Shown: positions 33,532 through 42,507 of the stretch, piece after piece | Numbering within the stretch: the stretch's first letter is position 1 | Layout of the letters: each line of letters starts with the position of its first letter | Assembly (NCBI GenBank): GCA_900470965.1 | Contig: UCCS01000047.1 | Location: forward strand, 29,684 to 93,683 | DNA from: Hyphomicrobiales bacterium | GTDB taxonomy: Bacteria; Pseudomonadota; Alphaproteobacteria; Rhizobiales; Rhizobiaceae | DNA: 64,000 nucleotides | Direction: 5' to 3' | Notes under the pieces: model-generated | Told to the model about the DNA's origin: nothing | Databases searched by the model: none | What the model saw: only the letters and a program-made list of their open reading frames with translations | Position numbers and translations under genes: made by a program

Positions 33532-35550
33532 CTAAATCCTGGACTGCGCGGCGGTTATGCCTGTTTTGTTCGAGGATCGCCTCGTACGAATCTTGCGCGC
33601 GGGCGTCACAAATGATGCTGGTGCATCGGCGAGTGCCTCGCGGGCGGCTGAGGTCAAGGTGGTGGCAACGAAATCCGCCTCCCGAAGCGTAGGCGGTTGC
33701 TCTTCCTCTTGATTTTCCACCCAAAGAACCGCCCCGACGCGAATGGCCGGGTATATGCGCTTGAACCGGCGAATAAGTATGCTGGCGTGCCTCGCCGAGT
33801 CCTCATTGAGGAAGCAAACCACGATGGCATTCGATTGTTTCGGAACGAGGCTCATGGCGCGACGATTGGAAATGTCAGAATGTCTCGCTGCGACCACCTC
33901 GGCTCCCTGCACCTGAAGAACCTGGGCGAGCATCGCAGCCGACGCGTCATCGAGCGGGCCCCTGCCTCCGACGCAGAAGACGGTCTTGCCCCGTCCATCA
34001 GGTAGTACGCTTTCATCTCCGTTCCCTTCCTTGGGGGTAGTGCTGGGCCGCCCCGCCGCTTCCTTATCCTCTTGTTCTTCTTCTATGTCCTCTTGCTCTT
34101 CTTCCTGCGCAATTTCCCCAAGGTTTGAGACCAGTGTGATGGCGGTCCCAAACACATGTTCCATCTGCCCTGCGGTCAAGACGCCTCGACGCCTGTCCTT
34201 CTCCGCCAGTAGGAGGGCGGGAATGGCAACCTTGCCATAGTAATCCTCCAGATAGTCCTCCTCGAGGAATTCCTCAGCGTAGTCGGTCGCCTCATCGGGA
34301 TCGCCGGCAAGAAGCCGCTGGTACAGCCGCTCCTTGGGATCGAGCACCGGGTCACTACCAAAAACGACCTCAAGGAATTCGAACTGCGGGACATACCGGC
34401 CCAACACTGCAAGACACACGGTCAGCGGCGTGGACAGCACAAGACCGACTGGTCCCCACAGCCATGCCCAAAAAATCGCCGCGACGATGATTGCCAGCGG
34501 AGAGAGGCCGGTACGAGAACCATAGAGCCAGGGCTCGATAACGTTGTTGCTGGTCAATTCCAGCACGAGGAAGATGGCCCCTACCCAGAGAACTAGGCTC
34601 CAGCCAGGGTCAACTGCAAAGGCCAGGAACAGCGGCAGAACCGTTGCGATTACAGGCCCGATATAAGGGACAAATCGAAGGACGATGGCTAGCATCCCCC
34701 AGAGCGCTGGATTTGGAATGCCAACCGCCCACAGTCCGAGCGCCAATGGGACGCCGTAGGCGCAGTTCACCACCAGCTGCATAAGAAGATACCGCGCAAC
34801 GCGGCTACCTGCCTCCTGGATGGCTTCTGTTGTGCGATGCAGATCGCCATAGCCAACGAGCCGGATAAAGCGGTCGCGAAGCTCTTCCCGCTCTAAAAGC
34901 ATGAATATTACGACGACGATGATCAAGCCCAATGAAGCGATGGGGCCGAGCAGAGGACCAATCAGGCTAGTAAGCGTTTCAATTGGTCTACTCGGCGCGA
35001 ATATCTCAACGAGGACAGGCTCCCTTGGTCTTGATACGGTACCGGAAGAAACTGGGCGCTCCTGCGCATTGCTGAGCTCACGACCGACGCTTTCAACGAC
35101 TGATGTCAGGCGCCGCACAATGCCGCCATCCGTTCCACCTTCCTGGAGAGACCGAATCTTCGCTATGATATTGCCCTGGTAGGCCGGAAGGTTCTGCGCG
35201 ACTTCGGCAATGTGTCCCGCTACGACAAGCCCGAACAGGACGAGGATGAGAAAAGCGAGCACGACAGTGATGATGACCGCCGGAATACGAGGCAGGCCAA
35301 GCTTTCGAAGACGAGAGGAAATGGGAGCCAAGGCGAACGTCAACAGGACTGCGATTGCTAGAGGTAGAAGTACTTCCTTGCCGAAATACAGAATAGCAAT
35401 AACAGCGAGTACACTCGCGAAGGCAGGCATGCGTGAAGGGGAGGATGGCGAGGTCGAATATACGCGTCGGGGGCCGAGGTCTTTTTCCAATTCCGCCTCC
35501 GTGATCTTGGCGTTGCCCGAAGACATCGATGTGTCGATCGCTCTCGCCAA
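33532..35550 (-). CDS. AI-2E-family membrane protein with C-terminal extension
   Basis: This 672-residue protein has the AI-2E/YdiK/PerM permease fold in residues about 40-400: eight hydrophobic segments, with the conserved LRFVPYIGPVIATVLPLFLA and the C-terminal PLAIIVAAIFWAWLWGPVGL motif. A long soluble extension follows. It is helical and acidic, then has an EEEQEDIEEEQEDKE stretch near residue 490, then a Rossmann-like domain (KTVFCVGGRGPLDDASAAML ... VVCFLNEDSARHASILIRRF). Family members range from sodium/proton antiporters to proposed autoinducer exporters, so the substrate is open. ATG 35526 is an alternative start. The gene stands alone. Confidence 0.88.
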   Translation of the reverse strand: MARAIDTSMSSGNAKITEAELEKDLGPRRVYSTSPSSPSRMPAFASVLAVIAILYFGKEVLLPLAIAVLLTFALAPISSRLRKLGLPRIPAVIITVVLAFLILVLFGLVVAGHIAEVAQNLPAYQGNIIAKIRSLQEGGTDGGIVRRLTSVVESVGRELSNAQERPVSSGTVSRPREPVLVEIFAPSRPIETLTSLIGPLLGPIASLGLIIVVVIFMLLEREELRDRFIRLVGYGDLHRTTEAIQEAGSRVARYLLMQLVVNCAYGVPLALGLWAVGIPNPALWGMLAIVLRFVPYIGPVIATVLPLFLAFAVDPGWSLVLWVGAIFLVLELTSNNVIEPWLYGSRTGLSPLAIIVAAIFWAWLWGPVGLVLSTPLTVCLAVLGRYVPQFEFLEVVFGSDPVLDPKERLYQRLLAGDPDEATDYAEEFLEEDYLEDYYGKVAIPALLLAEKDRRRGVLTAGQMEHVFGTAITLVSNLGEIAQEEEQEDIEEEQEDKEAAGRPSTTPKEGNGDESVLPDGRGKTVFCVGGRGPLDDASAAMLAQVLQVQGAEVVAARHSDISNRRAMSLVPKQSNAIVVCFLNEDSARHASILIRRFKRIYPAIRVGAVLWVENQEEEQPPTLREADFVATTLTSAAREALADAPASFVTPARKIRTRRSSNKTGITAAQSRI

Positions 35551-35970
35551 GTCTTTGCAATTAGGGCGCAGTGTGGCCTCGGCAATGGTTGTGACATGCC
35601 GCCCTTGACAGCCTTTAGGGCATGACTGGCAGTCCTATAGGCGCTATTCGTGATGTACGAGCATATCACCAAAACCCTTCCTCGGATTTTCCAAGGGCTC
35701 TTAAATTGAAATAAGTGCAACGCAGCTTTGCCGTCGAGTACAAAACCGGCAGGCGAAAACTCGATACCAAGTCAAACTCGATCTGGGGCAACGTGGATCC
35801 AAAGTCCGCCGCTCGAGATCTGGGGGAGAGGCAATGACGTTTCTGTCGGTCAGCTCTCAGAATGGCAAATCCGACAATGAAATGTCTTTACCAAAAGCAG
35901 ATCGGCCCGAGTCGTTGTTGACTCCGCCTCTCGGCCGTCGACAACTGCATCAGATACACAGGAGACAAGC
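35551..35970. other. Divergent gap without a gene
   Basis: This 420-base stretch separates the AI-2E gene start (minus strand) from the SyrB-LysR chimera (plus strand). No coding frame or strong palindrome is recognised. An AGGAGA ribosome-binding sequence precedes ATG 35971. Confidence 0.4.
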
Positions 35971-36690
35971 ATGGCCGACGAGACTAACACGGCAATGAGT
36001 GCCGCTGTCCCGACCGTTGTCCGCCCGTTGCGCCGAAGAAACAGCGAAAACCGCGCGTCAAGAAAGCCGCAGCACTCGAGACCGCGTCAGCCTACGCAAC
36101 GGCAGAGCCAACAGCTGCTCTGGCCGGCGCCGGTGTTCGTCCGCAAATATCCCGATATCCGCCTGCATATCGAAAGCGGCACCACCGATGACATCATCCG
36201 CCATATCGAGGCAGGCCGCATCAATCTCGGCTTCATCCGGCCGGTGGAGAATATCGGCTCGCTGCGCTTCTTCTCGATTGCCCATGAGCGTTACCTGCTG
36301 GCCGTCGCCAAGGAGAGCCCGCTATCGCTGAAGAGCGAGATCGATCTCGAGGATCTGCGTAGTGAGAAGATCATCTCCTTCTCCCGCCAGAACCTCTCCT
36401 ACAGCGAGCGCTATTTCGCGGAAAAGTTCGAGGAGCACGATCTGACCGAAAATGTCGCCTACACCTGCGACGACACCTTCTCGCTGGTATCGCTGGTCTC
36501 AGCCGGTCTTGGCATCGGCTTCGTGCCGGAATGGACGCAGGATCTGCCGAACCGCGGGTTTGAACTGAAGAAGGTGCGGGGGATCGATTTCAAGATCGGG
36601 CTCGGTGTCGCCTGGAACAGGGAAGATCCGACGGCCTCGCGTGACGACATCATCGATATCGCCCGGTCATTGGCGCGGCCGGGCAGATAA
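35971..36690 (+). pseudogene. Chimera of SyrB-like N-terminus and LysR effector domain
   Basis: ATG 35971 follows AGGAGA and encodes MADETNTAMSAAVPTV, the start of SyrB-like rhizobial regulators. Near 36015 a frameshift occurs; the proper SyrB continuation (PPVAPKKQRKPRVKKAAALE and TASAYATAEPTAALAGAG) is in another frame. At about 36135 the sequence changes to the middle of a LysR effector domain, FVRKYPDIRLHIESGTTDDI to the natural end ARSLARPGR. The frame is open for 239 codons, so a fusion could be made, but no DNA-binding domain is present. It is best called a recombinational chimera. Confidence 0.7.
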
Positions 36691-36719
36691 AGTGGACAAG
36701 TTGGCAGTGATTTATCGCC

Positions 36720-37262
36720 GTGGCATTGATCGGCGCATCTCGCCGGCTAAGTCTGGTCACGCCGATGGTTCAGACTGCTAAACTCCGGTCTGGTTTTCAT
36801 TCCTGCGGAGAGGACGTGTCGGAGCGTTTGGAGCTTGTTCTCCAATATTTGAAGGCTGCCAGACCGACTGCCCACAAGCACCCGGCGCTCGGTGAAGCGG
36901 TCGAGTCGATCGATGAGGCGATCCGCGAGGCCGAATGCAGGTTGAAGGCGATGTGCAGCAACGACGCACGCCAGGACGAGCTTAGCGTATGGGCAAAGCG
37001 CTCAACAGCGCCCAGCAGACAATGTCGTTCACTACGCGCCCGACCTGCAGATACGGCCAGCCGCTCGCAAGCAATTGGCTCTAATTCCGGATATGGCACG
37101 TCGATCTGTGGCGCGATCAGCTGCGTGGTCCTCACAACAGGACGACACGCCCGTATTCTTGCCGATCGTCACCGTTGCTTTGCGACGCACGTGTCGGGTA
37201 CCAAAACAGCCTTCGCGGACGCAGTATGGCCGATCGTTGAGGCATATAAAATGTTCATTTGA
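36720..37262 (+). CDS. Doubtful open frame
   Basis: Within this 180-codon frame only residues about 30-85 look protein-like (SERLELVLQYLKAARPTAHK, then HPALGEAVESIDEAIREAEC). The rest is Ser/Arg/Cys-rich. I do not recognise it. It may be a gene fragment. The last bases overlap the first upstream palindrome of the ugp operon. Confidence 0.25.
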   Translation: MALIGASRRLSLVTPMVQTAKLRSGFHSCGEDVSERLELVLQYLKAARPTAHKHPALGEAVESIDEAIREAECRLKAMCSNDARQDELSVWAKRSTAPSRQCRSLRARPADTASRSQAIGSNSGYGTSICGAISCVVLTTGRHARILADRHRCFATHVSGTKTAFADAVWPIVEAYKMFI

Positions 37263-37265
37263 ACG
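37252..37265. promoter_or_regulatory. Palindrome copy 1 upstream of ugp operon
   Basis: TGTTCATTTGAACG contains GTTC-ATTT-GAAC and matches 13 of 14 bases with the start of the second copy at 37399. It lies about 235 bases upstream of ugpB. The pair is a likely operator set for the DeoR-type regulator encoded in the same operon. Confidence 0.5.
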
Positions 37266-37396
37266 CAGCATTCGGTCCACTGGCGTATCCGAGCGTGCGT
37301 AAGATACTTTTTTGGCCGCGAAAATGCCCGCGACCCTCTTCGTTTTCTCAAAATTCTCGGCATCTGTCCTGCATCGGAGATGCCTTATTCGATCTG

Positions 37397-37414
37397 AATG
37401 TTCATTCGAACATT
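37397..37414. promoter_or_regulatory. Palindrome copy 2 upstream of ugp operon
   Basis: AATGTTC-ATTC-GAACATT is a perfect 7-bp inverted repeat with a 4-base spacer, 85 bases upstream of the ugpB start. With the copy at 37252 it defines the consensus TGTTCATTYGAAC. The position fits a repressor operator near the promoter. Confidence 0.6.
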
Positions 37415-37498
37415 TCTTGATTGCAATGTGAAGATCAGCTGATAGGTTGCGTGGCGTTCGGAGCGGGAGGCTCCAAACATCAACATTGGGAGTGAGAG

Positions 37499-38824
37499 AT
37501 GAATAAGGCTGCTTATTATCTGTCTGCGGGCCTGCTGAGCCTGTCTTTGGACGCTCCGGCTATGGCGGCGACCAAGATTCAGTGGTGGCACGCGATGGGC
37601 GGCGAGAACGGGGCGAAACTGGAGGAGATCGCCAAGGGCTTCAACGCTTCGCAGAGCGATTACGAGATCGTCCCCGTGTTCAAGGGTACCTATGACGAGA
37701 CGCTGACGGGCGCCATCGCGGCTTTCCGCGCCAACCAGCAGCCTGCCATCGTCCAGGTCTACGAAGTCGGCACCGGAACGATGATGGCAGCGCAAGGTGC
37801 CATCTATCCAGTTTACCAGCTCATGAAGGATGAAGGGGAAGCCTGGGACCAGAGCAAGTTCATTGCGCCCGTTGTCGGATACTATTCCGATACGAGCGGC
37901 AATGTCCTGTCCCTGCCGTTCAACTCCTCGACCCCGATCATGTATTACAACAAGGACATCTTCAAAAAAGCGGGACTTGATCCGCAAACGCCACCCAAGA
38001 CGTGGGCCGATGTCGAGGCTTTCTCGCGCAAGATCATGCAATCGGGCGCTGCCAAATGCGGGTTTACCAGCGCCTGGATCTCCTGGATCCAGACCGAAAA
38101 CCTCAATGCGCTGCATGACAAGCCTTATTCCACCAAGGCCAATGGCTTTGGCGGACTCGAGGCCGAATTCACCTTCAACAATGACCTGACCGTTCGCCAC
38201 TGGGACAACTTGAAGAAGTGGCAGGACGAAGGCCTGTTCAAATTCGGTGGACCGGGTGGCGGCGACAACGCCCCGCCGATGTTCTATTCGCAGGAATGCG
38301 CCATGTACATGAACTCGTCCGCAGGCCGGGCGGGTGTCGTAAACAATGCCAAGGGCTTCGAAGTCGGTTTTGCTCCGCTCCCGTATTATGATGATGTTGT
38401 CAAACAGCCTCTGAACTCGATCATCGGTGGTGCGACGCTGTGGACGCTCAAGGGGCGACCGGAGGAGGAATATAAGGGGGTCGCAAAGTTCTACACCTAT
38501 CTGCAAAAGCCCGAGGTGCAGGCCGACTGGCATCAGTTCTCCGGCTATTTGCCGATCACCGAGGCGGCCTACAAGCTCGGGCAGGATCAGGGTTACTACG
38601 AGAAAAATCCCGGTGCTGATATTGGCATCAAACAGCTGACGCGCGTCACGCCGACGGAAAATTCCAAGGGCATCCGCTTCGGCAACTATGTTCAGGTCCG
38701 TGGCATTATCGACGATGAATTCGCTGCCCTCTTGTCGGGCAAAAAAACCGCCAAGGAAGCGCTCGATTCCGTCGTTTCGCGCGGCAACGAACAACTGCGC
38801 GACTTTCAGTCCTCCAATCAGTAG
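37499..38824 (+). CDS. ugpB: Glycerol-3-phosphate-type ABC binding protein UgpB
   Basis: This is a 441-residue periplasmic solute-binding protein of the UgpB family. The signal peptide is MNKAAYYLSAGLLSLSLDAP-AMA, and the mature part begins TKIQWWHAMGGENGAKLEEI, with FKGTYDETLTGAIAAFRA and FNSSTPIMYYNKDIF as family hallmarks. UgpB binds glycerol-3-phosphate or glycerophosphodiesters, and ugpQ in the operon supports that. It is the first gene of the operon, 65 bases before ugpA, with a strong hairpin between them. ATG 37499 follows GGGAGTGAGAG. Confidence 0.93.
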   Translation: MNKAAYYLSAGLLSLSLDAPAMAATKIQWWHAMGGENGAKLEEIAKGFNASQSDYEIVPVFKGTYDETLTGAIAAFRANQQPAIVQVYEVGTGTMMAAQGAIYPVYQLMKDEGEAWDQSKFIAPVVGYYSDTSGNVLSLPFNSSTPIMYYNKDIFKKAGLDPQTPPKTWADVEAFSRKIMQSGAAKCGFTSAWISWIQTENLNALHDKPYSTKANGFGGLEAEFTFNNDLTVRHWDNLKKWQDEGLFKFGGPGGGDNAPPMFYSQECAMYMNSSAGRAGVVNNAKGFEVGFAPLPYYDDVVKQPLNSIIGGATLWTLKGRPEEEYKGVAKFYTYLQKPEVQADWHQFSGYLPITEAAYKLGQDQGYYEKNPGADIGIKQLTRVTPTENSKGIRFGNYVQVRGIIDDEFAALLSGKKTAKEALDSVVSRGNEQLRDFQSSNQ

Positions 38825-38830
38825 TTCACG

Positions 38831-38860
38831 TCCAAGGGCCGGCCTGGGCCGGCCCTTGGA
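38831..38860 (+). promoter_or_regulatory. Strong hairpin between ugpB and ugpA
   Basis: TCCAAGGGCCGGCC pairs perfectly with GGCCGGCCCTTGGA, giving a 14-bp stem with a minimal loop, right after the ugpB stop codon. No T-run follows, so it is not a simple terminator. Hairpins between a binding-protein gene and its permease genes commonly protect the upstream message and lower downstream expression, as between malE and malF. Confidence 0.7.
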
Positions 38861-38888
38861 CCAGGAACCCCGTGGCGAGGTAGGATCG

Positions 38889-39773
38889 ATGCAAGCCAAA
38901 AGGACTGTCTTTCCGGGCAAAATTCTCCCTTATCTGCTCATTGCCCCGCAGATACTCGTGACTATCGTGTTTTTCCTCTGGCCGGCCGCAACGGCATTCT
39001 GGCAGTCGTTCTTGCGCCAGGACGCCTTCGGTTTCAAAACAAGCTTTGTGTGGTTTGACAACTACCGGCGCCTGTTTGCCGATCCGCTTTACCTCGATGC
39101 CTTTGGCCATACGCTGATCTTCGCGGTTCTGGTGACCACATTGTCGACGTCGATCGCGCTGATATTGGCGGCGGCCGCAGCACGCGTGCTGCGCACCTCT
39201 CGGCTCTATTCGACCCTGCTGATCTGGCCCTATGCCGTTGCTCCGGCGATCGCCGGCATCCTCTGGTGGTTCATGTTCAACCCGTCGATCGGCATCATCG
39301 CTTACTTGTTGCGATCAACGGGCGTCAACTGGAACCACCTGATCAATCCCAATGATGCGATGGCACTGATCGTCATTGCAGCGACCTGGAAGCAGATATC
39401 CTATAATTTTCTGTTCTTTCTGGCCGCGCTCCAGTCCGTACCCCAGTCTCTCCAGGAGGCGGGATCCATCGATGGTGCAGGCCCGGTCAAGCGCTTCTTC
39501 ACGATCGTCTTCCCGCTCATCTCGCCGACAACCTTCTACCTTGTCGTCATCAACATCGTCTACGCGATGTTCGACACATTCGGCATCATCCATGCCACGA
39601 CACAAGGCGGCCCAGCGCGGGCCACCGAGATCCTGGTCTATAAGGTCTATTTTGACGGTTTCATCGGCCTCAATCTCGGTTCATCGGCCGCACAGTCGGT
39701 CATTCTCATGCTGATCGTCGTCGCGCTGACGGCCATCCAGTTCCGATTCATCGAGCGGCGCGTTCAATATTGA
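38889..39773 (+). CDS. ugpA: ABC permease UgpA
   Basis: This is a 294-residue inner-membrane permease with six expected membrane segments and the EAA loop QEAGSIDGAGPVKRFFTIVF-P that docks the ATPase. It is the UgpA partner of the glycerol-3-phosphate importer. ATG 38889 was chosen over an upstream open frame because the latter overlaps ugpB and begins with non-membrane sequence. It is followed directly by ugpE. Confidence 0.92.
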   Translation: MQAKRTVFPGKILPYLLIAPQILVTIVFFLWPAATAFWQSFLRQDAFGFKTSFVWFDNYRRLFADPLYLDAFGHTLIFAVLVTTLSTSIALILAAAAARVLRTSRLYSTLLIWPYAVAPAIAGILWWFMFNPSIGIIAYLLRSTGVNWNHLINPNDAMALIVIAATWKQISYNFLFFLAALQSVPQSLQEAGSIDGAGPVKRFFTIVFPLISPTTFYLVVINIVYAMFDTFGIIHATTQGGPARATEILVYKVYFDGFIGLNLGSSAAQSVILMLIVVALTAIQFRFIERRVQY

Positions 39774-39784
39774 GGACCACAACG

Positions 39785-40633
39785 ATGGTTGAAAATCGCC
39801 CCGTTCTTACATTCCTGGCCCATCTGGTTCTCATCGTCGGTGTCGTTGTCGTGGTCTTTCCGGTTTATGTCGCCTTCATCGCGTCGACCCACGGGCCAAA
39901 CGACTTTCTCTCCGGTGTCGTGCCCCTGACGCCGAGCACGCATTTCATCGAGAATTATTCCACGATGGTGACCGCCGGGATGACGAGTGCAGGCGCCCCG
40001 CCGATCGGGCCGATGATGCTCAACTCGCTGATCATGGCGGTCGGCGTGGCGGTCGGAAAAATTGCGATCTCTATCCTGTCCGCCTTCGCGATCGTCTATT
40101 TTCGTTTCCCGTTCCGGAACGTGGCCTTCTGGATGATTTTCATTACCTTGATGCTGCCAGTCGAGGTGCGTATCGTCCCGACCTACAAGGTCGTCGCTGA
40201 TCTCGGCATGCTCAACAATTACGGTGGTCTCATCATCCCGTTGATCGCCTCGGCGACCGCCACATTCCTGTTTCGTCAGTTCTTTCTGACGGTACCCGAT
40301 GAGTTGATGGAAGCGGCGCGTGTCGATGGCGCGGGACCAATGAAATTCTTCTGGGACATCCTCCTGCCGCTGTCGGTCACCAACATCGCTGCCCTCTTCA
40401 TCATCCTCTTCGTGCTTGGTTGGAATCAGTATCTTTGGCCGTTGATCATCACCACCGACCAGAGCCTCTATACCGTGGTGATGGGGATCCAGCGCATGGC
40501 GGCTGTCGCCGACGCCGAGCCGCGCTGGAACCTCGTCATGTCTGCCGTCATCCTGGCGGCTCTTCCCCCTGTCCTCGTCATCGTCGCCATGCAGCGCCTT
40601 TTCGTTAAGGGCTTGGTCGAAACGGAGAAATAA
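39785..40633 (+). CDS. ugpE: ABC permease UgpE
   Basis: This is a 282-residue inner-membrane permease, the second half of the UgpAE channel. It has six hydrophobic segments and the EAA loop MEAARVDGAGPMKFFWDILL-P. ATG 39785 lies 11 bases after the ugpA stop; a TTG upstream at 39770 is less likely. ugpC follows 3 bases downstream. Confidence 0.92.
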   Translation: MVENRPVLTFLAHLVLIVGVVVVVFPVYVAFIASTHGPNDFLSGVVPLTPSTHFIENYSTMVTAGMTSAGAPPIGPMMLNSLIMAVGVAVGKIAISILSAFAIVYFRFPFRNVAFWMIFITLMLPVEVRIVPTYKVVADLGMLNNYGGLIIPLIASATATFLFRQFFLTVPDELMEAARVDGAGPMKFFWDILLPLSVTNIAALFIILFVLGWNQYLWPLIITTDQSLYTVVMGIQRMAAVADAEPRWNLVMSAVILAALPPVLVIVAMQRLFVKGLVETEK

Positions 40634-40636
40634 GAA

Positions 40637-41689
40637 ATGGCAACGATCAATATAATCGACATCAAGAAGAGTTATGGTTTGGTTCCCGCAGTTAAAGGGA
40701 TCGATCTTTCGGTCGCAGACGGCGAATTTATTGTCTTGGTTGGCCCTTCGGGCTGTGGAAAATCGACCTTGTTGCGAATGATAGCAGGTCTTGAAACAGT
40801 CAGTGGCGGTGAGATCCAGATCGGCGGGCGCAATGTCAACAAGGCGGAACCTGCCGAGCGTGACATCGCCATGGTGTTTCAGAACTATGCGCTCTACCCG
40901 CATATGAGCGTCCGCAGGAACCTCGAATATGGTCTGAAGAACCGTGGCACGCCCCGGGCCGAGATCGATCGGCGGATTGCCGAAGTCGCCGACATACTGG
41001 AGATCGGTCCTATGCTCGAGCGCAAGCCGCGCCAGCTGTCCGGCGGCCAGCGCCAGCGCGTCGCGATGGGACGGGCGATCGTGCGCGAGCCCGCGGCATT
41101 CCTGTTCGACGAGCCGCTGTCGAATCTGGACGCCAAGCTCAGGGTGCAGATGCGGGTGGAGATTCGCCGGCTGCAGCGCAGGCTCAAGACGACCAGCATC
41201 TATGTCACCCATGACCAGCTGGAGGCGATGACACTGGCAGATCGCCTCGTGGTGATGAATGGCGGTCTGGTCGAACAGGTCGGAACACCTGTTGATGTCT
41301 ACGATCGTCCTGCCAGTCTTTTTGTCGCGAGCTTCATCGGCTCGCCACCGATGAACATCCTGCCGCTTGACCTGCTGACTCGAGCAGATGGTGGCGGTCT
41401 GCTCACGCTGCCGGTTGGGACGGATACGGTTGGCATTCGACCCGACGACATTTTCACGGAGAAGCCGGGCGAGCCGTCGATCCGCCTCGATGCGACGGTG
41501 GAGCTCCTGGAGCCGATCGGGGGTGAAAGCCATTTGCACATCCGTTTGGGCGAGAGTAATCAGACGGCCATTCTGACGGTGCCTGGACGACCCGAACTTA
41601 GCGAGGCCACCAGGATCCCGGTCTACATTCGCGTTTCAGCCATCCATCCTTTCAATAGCCAGACAGGCAAACGAACAGATAGCCGCTGA
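40637..41689 (+). CDS. ugpC: ABC ATPase UgpC
   Basis: This is a 350-residue ATP-binding subunit. It shows Walker A GPSGCGKST, the Q loop in MVFQNYALYPHM, signature LSGGQRQR, Walker B FLFDEPLSNLDA, the switch His in YVTHDQ, and a C-terminal TOBE/MalK-type regulatory domain (from about residue 240). It energises the UgpAE permease. It starts 3 bases after ugpE and is followed by ugpQ at about 56 bases. Confidence 0.94.
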   Translation: MATINIIDIKKSYGLVPAVKGIDLSVADGEFIVLVGPSGCGKSTLLRMIAGLETVSGGEIQIGGRNVNKAEPAERDIAMVFQNYALYPHMSVRRNLEYGLKNRGTPRAEIDRRIAEVADILEIGPMLERKPRQLSGGQRQRVAMGRAIVREPAAFLFDEPLSNLDAKLRVQMRVEIRRLQRRLKTTSIYVTHDQLEAMTLADRLVVMNGGLVEQVGTPVDVYDRPASLFVASFIGSPPMNILPLDLLTRADGGGLLTLPVGTDTVGIRPDDIFTEKPGEPSIRLDATVELLEPIGGESHLHIRLGESNQTAILTVPGRPELSEATRIPVYIRVSAIHPFNSQTGKRTDSR

Positions 41690-41745
41690 TTTGGCTCAGC
41701 ATAAAACGACGACGACAACACCGAACTTCATTTTGAAAAGTGAGC

Positions 41746-42498
41746 ATGATGACACAGGATCAAATGGCTTCCGGCCCGGTAAAAAGCGAGATCCAAGCCC
41801 ATCGCGGCGCATCGGCGGTCGCCCCCGAAAATACGATCGCCGGTTTCAAGGCAGCCGCAGAACAAGGCGCACAATGGGTCGAGCTGGACGTGGCGCTTCT
41901 CGGTGACGGCACCGCCGTCGTCATTCACGACGTAACGGTCGACCGTTGTTCCTCTTCGAAAGGGCACCTCAAGGATATGACAGAAGCCGATCTCGTTGGG
42001 ATCGATGCAGGCTCCTGGTTCGGTGAACGGTTCAAGGGCGAAAGGATCCCGCGGCTTGCCGATGTCGTGCCGGCGCTTGGCCGCCTTGGTCTGAATATAA
42101 ATGTCGAGATCAAGCAACATCCGCATCAGACCTCGCTCGAGCAATTGACCAGAACGGTCCACGGCCATCTTCAACACCGTGCACAGCACACACAGGTGAT
42201 GATCTCCAGCTTCGATCCGGATGCCCTGCGGGCGATGCACAAGCTGGATGCGAACTACGACCTTGCCATGCTCTGGAGCAAATTGCCCGACGACTGGGCG
42301 GACCAGCTTGCAGCCGTGCCCGCAAGCACCATCCATCTTCTCTACAAGTCATTGAGTATCGGTCTTCTGGAAGAGGCAGTTCGGCGCACCATCAAGGTGC
42401 GTGCTTGGACATGCAACGATCCTCGCCTCCTGACGTCCTTCTGGCCGGCAGGACTGACGGGGGTGATTACCGACGATCCGAGCCTCTTTCTGAAGTAG
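41746..42498 (+). CDS. ugpQ: Glycerophosphodiester phosphodiesterase UgpQ
   Basis: This is a 250-residue cytosolic GDPD-fold enzyme that hydrolyses glycerophosphodiesters to glycerol-3-phosphate and an alcohol. It shows catalytic His in QAHRGASAVAPENT, metal ligands in WVELDVALLGDG, and the second His in VIHDVTVDR. There is no signal peptide, so it acts on imported substrate. ATG 41746 or 41749 is the start. It lies inside the ugp operon, just before the DeoR regulator. Confidence 0.92.
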   Translation: MMTQDQMASGPVKSEIQAHRGASAVAPENTIAGFKAAAEQGAQWVELDVALLGDGTAVVIHDVTVDRCSSSKGHLKDMTEADLVGIDAGSWFGERFKGERIPRLADVVPALGRLGLNINVEIKQHPHQTSLEQLTRTVHGHLQHRAQHTQVMISSFDPDALRAMHKLDANYDLAMLWSKLPDDWADQLAAVPASTIHLLYKSLSIGLLEEAVRRTIKVRAWTCNDPRLLTSFWPAGLTGVITDDPSLFLK

Positions 42499-42507
42499 GG
42501 ACAGCCG

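Noticed and set aside
33532..35550. Annotation as an autoinducer-2 transporter
   Set aside because: The AI-2E name is historical. Family members have varied substrates and no lsr or luxS gene is nearby.
37385..38920. Long minus-strand open frame opposite ugpB
   Set aside because: The frame is a codon-bias shadow of ugpB with no start site or family pattern.
39764..41539. Long minus-strand open frame of 591 codons opposite ugpE and ugpC
   Set aside because: It is an antisense shadow. The plus strand encodes clear UgpE and UgpC proteins, and the minus frame is rich in Asp, Arg and His without any family signature.
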